Origin: Orychophragmus violaceus
Taxonomy: Eukaryota > Streptophyta > Magnoliopsida > Brassicales > Brassicaceae
Assembly: GCA_030180135.1 (NCBI GenBank)
Contig: CM058231.1
Span: 49,982,235-50,046,234 of the forward strand
Direction: 5' to 3'
DNA length: 64,000 nucleotides
A model generated the notes under the pieces. It searched no databases. It was not told where the DNA came from and saw only the letters and a list, made by a program, of their open reading frames with translations. Shown one piece after another: positions 56,760-64,000 of the stretch. The stretch's first letter is position 1, and every line of letters starts with the position of its first letter. The translations under genes were made by a program, and so were the position numbers.

Positions 56760-56772
56760 TGGTATCAGAGCC
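56760..56772 (+). promoter_or_regulatory. Primer binding site of element K
   Basis: TGGTATCAGAGCC, a perfect initiator-tRNA-Met complement, one base after the LTR. Confidence 0.9.
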
Positions 56773-58434
56773 ATTGGTTCTTAGGATTTCTTGTTTTAGA
56801 TTCATGTTTAGGTTGTTTAATCTGTTTAGAAGTGTTTTGAATCAACTATTGATAAGATAAATCACTTAAGCAACATGAATTGAACCCTAAACACATTAAT
56901 CAAATCGCAAAACATGCTATATGACATGTTTTTGTGATCGGCCGACGGTTTTGATGCATGGGTCGATCCATGATCGATCGCATGATCACTGCCGAGCGGA
57001 TCGTTTGATGCACGGGTCGATCGCGGATCGATCGCGTGATCATGCCGATCGCTTGAAGCTCACGGCGAGTGATGAGCCGATCGACGAGCTGATCGCGTGC
57101 TTTGAGCATGGATCAATACGATCGTGTGCACCTCACGCCGAGCATCATCCCGCCTGACCCGAGCACCATCCCGTCCCGATGGATCGTCCCGTCCGGCTGT
57201 CGTCTCGATCTCGGATCGTTGGCGCACGGCTTGCGGCTGGACGATCGTTCCTTGATCGCAAAGCTAGGGCAACGTGATCACGGTTCAATCGGTTCGGTTC
57301 GGTTAATGGTTCGGTTTAGAATTTTGATTTAAATCAAACGTCTCAGTTTAATAAACAGATTTAATAATTTTATTAAATTCTGGTTAAACCGGGATAAGAA
57401 ATCCAAAGTCGAAAATTGGATTTTGTGCCTAAACCAGGATTTTCTAATTTGATTTGGTTGGACCAAATAAATTGAGAAAATCCGGTTTAGTAAATAACCG
57501 GTTGACAATTGTGGTCATCGTAGTAATTAAAATTTGGTTAGACCAATTTTAATGAACCAGACCGGTTATGTCATTTAATTGGACAATTGGGTCATGTCTT
57601 GGACATGGACCAATTCTTGGGCCTCGGGCCAAGAAGTTAAAACAATTGGGCCAATTATTTGAGTCTTTCTTCAGATTAATTTAAAATTTATTTTATGAAA
57701 TTATAAAGTCGATTTTAAATTAAAGTTTCCGAAATTTTGAAATTAGAAAGTTTCTTAAAATAGAAGTTTCTGGATTTGCGGGTTTTGGATTTTAAGAAAT
57801 TTCTAAAGTTAGAAAGTTTCCGGTTTTAGAAAGTTTCCAATTTTAGAAAGTTTCCAAAATAGTAGGTTTCCAAAAATAGAAAGTTTCCCGAAATAGTAAT
57901 CTTCTATTTTGGGAATGAATTTTAATAAACCTACGAACCTCATAAAATATCAAGCGTTGGATGTCTTGTCCAGGCTATGTCAGCTGTCGAAGCCCATTCA
58001 ATTGTATTCATGGCCTTACAGTGTGAGGGTGTCTACTTTTGCGTGGATAAGACGGTTTGTGATTCATAAATGTCATTGGGAGTCCCAGACATTAATGATT
58101 ACATGACTGTATAGTCTGGTTTTCTTGACTAGGCCATCGGGAGTCCCGGGCCTTGAGACATCAGAGTGAATTGGGCCTCGGGCCCAGATTCACAACCAAG
58201 AGTTATATCACAGATATAATTAGCCGACATAGGGCTTACCGATATAAGCTAAGGTTGGGTGACGGCCAGTGGCCCACTTTAATCTTAGTTATATGTGGAT
58301 CTTGGAATCATTATATTCTATTGAGGGTAACTTAGGTTATTGAATATAATGCATGATTAATCATATTAAAATTTAATACGAGATTAATCATATTGAACAT
58401 ATTAACTAAAATCCTTTTATCTTAATTTTCAGTT
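56773..58434 (+). other. Element K long 5' leader
   Basis: About 1.66 kb before gag. 56930-57290 is GC-rich with more than fifteen GATCG/CGATC copies, often as GATCGATCG. 57690-57905 carries a series of short 'agaaagtttcc' repeats. Short open frames exist but none looks coding. Confidence 0.7.
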
Positions 58435-59454
58435 ATGACTAGCACAAACAATCAAAACACTTTCTCGATCCGGTCTGTCCTTAAGATGGACAAGCTGAAC
58501 GGATCAAATTTCTTGACTTGGTCACGGAACCTGAGGCTAGTCCTCAGACAGGAGAGAAAGGACTATGTCCTTGAGAGAGCTCTCCCCGTGAGGATCGGGT
58601 CCAATGCTTCTCATGCAGTATATAATGCTTGGAATAAGCATTATAAGGATGCGGTAGATGTGCGTGGTCTGATATTGGCTACCATGGACTCAGATTTGCG
58701 AAAGCAATATGAGAACATGGAGTCGCCAATAGAGATGATCAGCAGCCTGAAATTGAAATTTCAGGAGCAGATAAGGGTGGAGAGATACCAGTTGGTTAAG
58801 TCTCTCACTAACTGCAAGCTACCAAATGATCATCCAGTGAGTCCTCATGTCAGTAAAATGATGGGTTACATTGATAACCTGAGGAAACTGGATTATCCAG
58901 TTAGCCAAGAATTGGCAACTGAGATCATTCTGCAGTCACTGCCGTCAAGCTATGATAAGTTCAGAAGGAACTATATCAAGAAAGGCTTAACGAAGACGCT
59001 GACTGAACTGCATGATATGCTCAAGACAGTTGAGCCAAACGTGAAGAGTACCCTGTACAATCTCATGAATGAGAAGGGTAGGTTTACGAAACCTAATGCT
59101 GACAAGGGTGAAGACAAAGTTGTCCAGATTTTGAATCATGGCAAGCGTGTGTCTTCTGAGCCCGAGTCAGATACCTCTTACGTTGGTAAGTGCTGCTACT
59201 GTAAGGAGACAGGGCATTGGAAGAGAAATTGCATTAAATTCATGGAAGATGATGAGGAATTGAAGTTGATGTATGAGACTACTTCCTCAGGTATTCATGT
59301 TATTACTTCAAGTTCTACCTTAAAGGTATTGAATACTGGTTGTGGCACTGATATTAGTGATAATATACAGAGCCTAAGCAACAGTAGAACGTTGAAGGAA
59401 GGGCAAGTGAAACTACATGTCTGGAAGGAGCTTGGGATGCTGCCTCAGCCGTAG
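58435..59454 (+). CDS. Element K gag (copia)
   Basis: 339 residues without interruption. N-terminus MTSTNNQNTFSIRSVLKMDK then LNGSNFLTWSRNLRLVLRQE, a copia gag (UBN2-type) domain (WNKHYKDAVDVRGLILATM, LVKSLTNCKL, ILQSLPSSYDKFRRNY), and a zinc knuckle CCYCKETGHWKRNC (59194-59235), then the beginning of a protease-like segment LNTGCGTDI, where the usual catalytic Asp of LDTG is Asn, and a stop. Gag packages the RNA and can do so for a non-autonomous element if enzymes come from elsewhere. Start chosen at the first ATG; the leader before it is non-coding. Confidence 0.9.
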   Translation: MTSTNNQNTFSIRSVLKMDKLNGSNFLTWSRNLRLVLRQERKDYVLERALPVRIGSNASHAVYNAWNKHYKDAVDVRGLILATMDSDLRKQYENMESPIEMISSLKLKFQEQIRVERYQLVKSLTNCKLPNDHPVSPHVSKMMGYIDNLRKLDYPVSQELATEIILQSLPSSYDKFRRNYIKKGLTKTLTELHDMLKTVEPNVKSTLYNLMNEKGRFTKPNADKGEDKVVQILNHGKRVSSEPESDTSYVGKCCYCKETGHWKRNCIKFMEDDEELKLMYETTSSGIHVITSSSTLKVLNTGCGTDISDNIQSLSNSRTLKEGQVKLHVWKELGMLPQP

Positions 59455-62400
59455 GGTTTTCACTTATAGATCCCTTTTAGGCTTGGTTTTGTATTAAGTA
59501 ATTGCTACAATGTACCTGCTTTAAGCAGAATTATCTTTCATTTTCTTGTAAGAATTTGAATGTTTTTCATTTTGATAAAAGACAAGTCTTGTTCTTTTGA
59601 TCTTAATGAAATATTAATTGTAGCACCCTATTCATGGAATGGGTTTTATATCTTAAACCAAAGAGTGCCTAAATGTAACATAAATACCGAATTGGTTTAA
59701 ATCTGATGAATTAAACCTGATTTTTCTTGGCATAAAGTCTTGGTCACATAGAGTAAGTCGGATTCAGAAATCCCATAGTCATGGACTTTTGGGCTCATTT
59801 GATAAAATATATTATGAGACTTGAATTCTGTTTACTGGACCAAAAGGAAAAAGGGCATATCTTAGCCGAGCTAGGGAAAGGCCCAAAGGCTTATTGGACC
59901 TGGAACATACTGATGTATGTGGCCCAATGAGCAGTAATGCCAGAGAAAATTTTCATGTACTTCATTGTCTCTACTGATTACTTCAGTGAGTGTGACTGTG
60001 TTCATTTGATGAGACACAAGTCGGAATTCTTTGACATGGTCGAAAGAGTTCCAGAATGAAGTATAGGATCTGAATGACAAAAGTATTAAGACTCTGGATT
60101 AAAATCACGAGTGAGAATACTTAAGTCATTGATTATGTGATCATCAGAATGAGTGTGAAATCGTTTCACAGCTCATTTCTCCTGAAAACCTGAAGGTGTT
60201 TTTGTGAGAAAGAATCAGATCTTATTAGAAATGATTAAAGATGAATCACACGAATCTTCCATGATATTATTTAAGAATAACGCTCTAAAATATCTAAGTT
60301 TACGCTGAAATAGTTCCACAAATATCAGTTGAAAGACACCACGTAAATGTGGATTGGAATCGATCCAAATTCGTCTTTACTGAGTATTTGTAGTTGTACT
60401 ACTTCGCTGGTTGTCCGAAGGAAACCAAGGCTTCTTACTTTTACGTCCATTCTGTTTTCTAAAAGGGAAGTTATTTTCCAAGAAGAACAGTGGGAGTAAA
60501 AGTATAACTCGAAGAAATTCGAGAAATACAAGAGGCTGCTCAACCTGTTGAGGGAGAGCAGCGGAAGGATTTACAGATTTCTGTAGAATCTACACCTGTG
60601 GAGCCTTGTCCGAAGGAAACCGAGGCTTGTTACTTTTACGTCCATTCTGTTTTCTAAGAAGGGAAGTTATTTTCCAAGAAGAACAGTGGGAGTAAAAGTA
60701 TAACTCGAAGAAATTCGAGAAATACAGGAGGCTGCTTTACCTATTAAGGGAGAGCAGCGGGAGGATTTACAGATTTCTGTAGAATCTACACCTGTGGAGC
60801 CTGAAGTTCGCAGAAATGAATGAATCAGTTACTAATCCGAGAGTGATTTCTCGTCATTAGTTGAACCTGATAACCATTGAAAGTTCGCATGATCTGATGA
60901 TCATTGAAAGCGACGAATCTGCGAAATTCAAAGAAGCGAAAGTGAGCTCGGACTCCGAAAAATTACATTTTAATGTAAGTTAGCCTCATCGATCCATTCA
61001 TGGATGGAAGCAAACATATCGGAGTTGGAATCTTCGTTCTGTTGAAGTAGTCGAGGTTTTGACTTGAACAGGAACGAAGCGGAACTGTGTGTTTACTAAT
61101 AAATTAATGGGAGCGATATTGCATTTCTCATAGTGTATGTCGATGACATACTGATTCTCGGATATAACGTCCCAACGCTGTAGTCGGTAAAGGACTAGCT
61201 TGGGAGTTGGTTTAATGATTGACATGGGTAAAGCCACGTAGTTCTTGGATTTTGGATCTAAAGATAGAGATCCAAAAGAGCTGATAGGACAAAGTCAGAT
61301 TCTTAAAATTGACAAAGTCCTACACGTTTTGAGCAATCCAAGAAGGGTTTTATGCAAATGTCACATGGCATCAAGCTTAAGCAAGATACAGTATCCTACG
61401 ATAACTGCTGAGCTTAAATACATGGATGAGATTCCATATGCGTCGGCAATTGGATCTATCATGTATGCCATGAAACATACTTGTTTGATGTTGCTTTAAT
61501 GTTAAGCAAGACAAATAAAGACCAGTCAAATCCATCAAAGAATCAAGTTTCCTAAAGTATGTCCTAAAGTATTTGAGGAATACTAAGGATAAATTCTTGA
61601 GTTACAGAGAAAGTGAGGTGCTACAAGTCGGTAGATTCTGAAAGGCAAGTTTCCAATAGACAAAGATGATTTCCGATCACAGTCCGGTTATATCTTGTGT
61701 CTATCTGGCGGTGCAAGGCACTGTTGCTGACTCCATGACTTAAGCTGAACATTTCGCTGCTTTGGAAGTCGCGAAAGAGGTTGTTTGGAAAGAAGAGTTC
61801 GTCACTGAACTTGATGTGATTTCCAGCATAGATGAGACTAGCTGCACATCAGAGGTCCAAACACCTTGAGGATAGGTATAACCTATTCCGTAAGATAAAT
61901 GACAGAGATGTTAAGTAGATCAGCAAGTTTCAACGAATGAGAACGTCGCTAATCTATTAACGAAGCCACTCCTTAGGCCTAAGCACGAGTCGCGGACTGT
62001 TGCTGTAGGATAAGTGAAATTAAGATGTAGTCTTAATTTCAGTGGGAGTTATTAAAGGGCTTTATTTAGTTATTGGATATGTTCTTGAAACAACATTTAA
62101 GATGTTTAATGAAATTATTATTTCAAGATTATTTTAACTGTGATGAAATAATCGTTCCAAAGTGATATGAACCATTTTATAGGTCATCGAAGTAAATGAC
62201 TTGATCTTGAGTCATCGAAGTCATTTAGCTTGATCATGAGACCCTATATTTGATAGATGGCTTATATCATCCTGTCCCTAGTCGAAGGTTGTTGAAATTG
62301 GAACACCAACAACCGTGTGAGACTGGATTGGTACGTGACTTATGACAAAGTCTCAATGTGTCATAGATGCGCGGCATCAAAGTCAGTACATAGGTGTATG

Positions 62401-62875
62401 TTGGGAACATACGACCGGACAAGACCCGCTTATAAGAACTCTTCAGGATATTTATATCTGTGTCATAAGAGATTCTTACTACGACTATAGAGTATAGTCC
62501 TTAGACCTGAGTTCACATGCATGTGACTGCCCATGGACTGATGTACTTTGATCATCGTCTAACGCTATCGTTCTGCGATAGTTATAAGGACCTTGTTTGG
62601 GTACATTATGAAATGAGTAGTTTACAGTGATGGAACAAGACGGGATTTGTCCCTCCAATTTAAATGGAGTGAATATCTCTAGGCCAATCGGAGATTTGAA
62701 TACTGGAAAATGCATGGCCATGCTCAAACGGACTTTCCCGAGTCGTTTGGATTGTCAGTATCAAATCAGAGTCCGATGAACAAGATTAGGCTTTATAAGG
62801 ATGACACTAATCTTGCCTTATGACTAATCGAGATATTGAGACAAAAGGATTATGAATACAGAGAGATTCCAGTAC
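59455..62875 (+). pseudogene. Element K pol remnants
   Basis: Recognisable pieces in order: integrase LEHTDVCGPMSSNAREN near 59900-59960 and FIVSTDYFSECD; RT IAFLIVYVDDILIL near 61120-61165 (active site YVDD at 61136-61147); RT end PYASAIGSIMYAM near 61435-61470; RNase H-like SQSGYILCLSGGA near 61680 and NVANLLTKPLLRPKHES near 61950. Between them are large losses, stops and shifts. A 195-bp tandem duplication lies at 60411-60801. No enzyme could be made. Confidence 0.8.
60411..60801. repeat. 195-bp tandem duplication inside element K
   Basis: TTGTCCGAAGGAAACC...GTGGAGCC occurs twice head to tail, 60411-60605 and 60606-60801, with a few substitutions and a one-base indel. Confidence 0.9.
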
Positions 62876-62886
62876 AAGTGGGAGAT
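62876..62886 (+). promoter_or_regulatory. Polypurine tract of element K
   Basis: AAGTGGGAGAT directly before the right LTR, as usual for copia elements. Confidence 0.85.
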
Positions 62887-63522
62887 TGTTGGAATTGTGT
62901 CCAGTAATCTCGGTACTGTCTCTAGAAAGTAAGAGTATGTCAATGATCAGACATAAGTCATATAATGCTGGGGGTCATGATGGCTTGCTAGAGTCCGCTC
63001 ATGATCTATAAGTCTTGGACTTATTGCCTTTATTATATGATCCCATATGGGTCACACGCCTAAGCTAACAGGAAAATGTGTTGGAACGGCTTAGCAGAAG
63101 TACGACAAAAGTGCCAGGCATTTGTCGTACTAAGAGAGAAAGATTAATGGGTCTGATTAAATGGGATTTAATCAGATTGGTGTTTTGGGCCCATAAGCCC
63201 AAAAGGGAAAGAGAAGGCTTTTAATAAACTAAAAGCCAAATCTCTTTCTCCTAACCCTAGCCCCTGCGCCGAAAATCCTCTCTCCCTGCGCCTCCCACCA
63301 GCTCGGTCTAGCAGCCGTTTTCTGTGATCGCGTGTGTGAACCTTTGGAGGATTCATCCCTCGGTGTATCTCTCTGATCTCTGACCTGTTCTATTCCTTCC
63401 GCTGCAACAAACAGGTAAAAGGTGAGATCATCTAATGTTTCTAAACAAGAGAACCTAGATCTGTATGTTTAGGTTGATATGAATCTGTGAATTACATCAG
63501 GATCAACTAAACAGTTCCTACA
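62887..63522 (+). repeat. Element K, right (3') LTR
   Basis: Same 636-bp length as the left LTR; differences seen are T/G in 'gcca.gcattt', T/A in 'ggagg.ttcatc' and A/G in 'aaaca.gtaaaa'. Followed by AGTAG. Confidence 0.95.
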
Positions 63523-64000
63523 AGTAGCATGTATTTACAGTATAGTGGCCCGATGAATTGCAGTCCCAGCTGTAGCTATCGTTCCTGTTTGTCTTACTTA
63601 GCTTGATATTCATGACGTATGGGAAATCGTCCTCAACAATGATCTCTTTTAGAAATGGTAAGTTCCATTCCTTCGTCTCGAAATCCAGAAGGTGGTGTAC
63701 TTTTAGTTCAGTATCTCGGATCGCATGGATGCTCTTTGGTGGTCTAGCTTTATCTAAGGGAAGCCAGCAATCCGCCCACACCCTCGTAGAGTCCCCATTC
63801 CCTATCATTTTTCGTAGTCCCACCTCAATAATTGGTTTGGCCGACAGAATGCTGCGCCATTCAAAAGAGAGATTGTTCGATTTGGAGATCAACATTGGGC
63901 TGGAGTGTCGATAATACCGTCCTTTCATTACCCGAGCCAAAAGCGATTCCGGGTACATTAGTAGCCTCCAAAGTTGCTTTGCCAGTAAGGCCATGTTAAC
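63523..64000 (-). pseudogene. LINE ORF2 continued: linker before zf-RVT
   Basis: Minus strand, open from 63994 to the element K junction: ALLAKQLWRLLMYPESLLARVMKGRYY, then IGNGDSTRVWADCWLP and LSKTNRNDSYSWDCNSSGHYTV. This is the conserved segment between the reverse transcriptase and zf-RVT in plant LINEs. It joins the part at 56122 (YFVAREQRLS...) when element K and one AGTAG are removed. The RT itself would lie beyond the window. Confidence 0.85.

Larger units (their letters stand above)
56123..63522 (+). mobile_element. Element K: young, non-autonomous Ty1-copia element
   Basis: Two 636-bp LTRs with TG..CA ends, a perfect AGTAG target duplication, a perfect primer binding site and a polypurine tract. 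Gag is open, while pol is reduced to scattered integrase, RT and RNase H pieces full of stops and deletions. The LTRs differ at three positions that I can see (about 0.5%), so it inserted recently although it cannot have made its own enzymes. It sits in LINE ORF2. Confidence 0.9.

Noticed and set aside
56921..57332. His/Arg/Asp-rich open frames in the element K leader
   Set aside because: They result from the GATCG-rich island, which lacks stops in several frames on both strands.
1..64000. tRNA, rRNA or other structural RNA genes
   Set aside because: None recognised by eye; a covariance-model scan was not possible.

Overview
This window looks like plant nuclear DNA from the mustard family (Brassicaceae). 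The only clear host gene is a near-complete copy of the CBS-domain gene CBSX6. Around it is a deeply nested pile of transposable elements of Arabidopsis-like type: CRM/Tat-type Ty3-gypsy, Ty1-copia, ATREP-type Helitron, CACTA, hAT, VANDAL-type MULE and LINEs. The density, and the presence of CRM-like elements whose pol runs into the LTR, suggest a pericentromeric or otherwise TE-rich arm region. I cannot name the species.

Layout. 1-12.9 kb: an old Tat-lineage gypsy element (E, minus strand). Its integrase lies at 1.2-2.4 kb and its RNase H/RT at 11.5-12.9 kb. It is split by a gag-only LTR element (D, 2.45-11.45 kb), and D's right LTR is itself split by a 3.3-kb Helitron (8115-11387). The Helitron carries a captured 5' piece of an S-adenosylmethionine decarboxylase gene, including its conserved regulatory upstream ORF. 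12.9-22.1 kb: large-LTR element C (3.36-kb LTRs) inserted into an older copy of its own LTR; C encodes one long unknown reading frame. 22.1-23.3 kb: 3' end of a CACTA transposon. 23.3-39.0 kb: a degenerate CRM-like gypsy element (B) with a second CRM-like element (A, 23.73-30.71 kb, exact 5-bp target duplication) inside its integrase and a gag-only block (F) inside its 5' LTR. 39.0-48.9 kb: two hAT-like elements in tandem sharing the target GTTCTATA; the larger one contains a VANDAL-type MULE with a transposase gene (frameshifted), a GRF-zinc-finger gene and a DUF1985 vanC-like gene. 49.1-50.7 kb: a short LINE with ORF1 only, 0.3 kb upstream of CBSX6. 51.0-54.1 kb: CBSX6. 55.0-64.0 kb: a LINE (minus strand) interrupted by a copia element (K) whose 636-bp LTRs differ at about three positions although its pol is ruined.

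Functionally, the most interesting parts are the VANDAL cassette (transposase plus candidate anti-silencing protein plus many copies of a short motif confined to its non-coding DNA), the Helitron carrying a translational control leader, and the recently mobile but non-autonomous copia element. Everything was read by eye; element boundaries supported by target duplications are precise, others are approximate and marked so.
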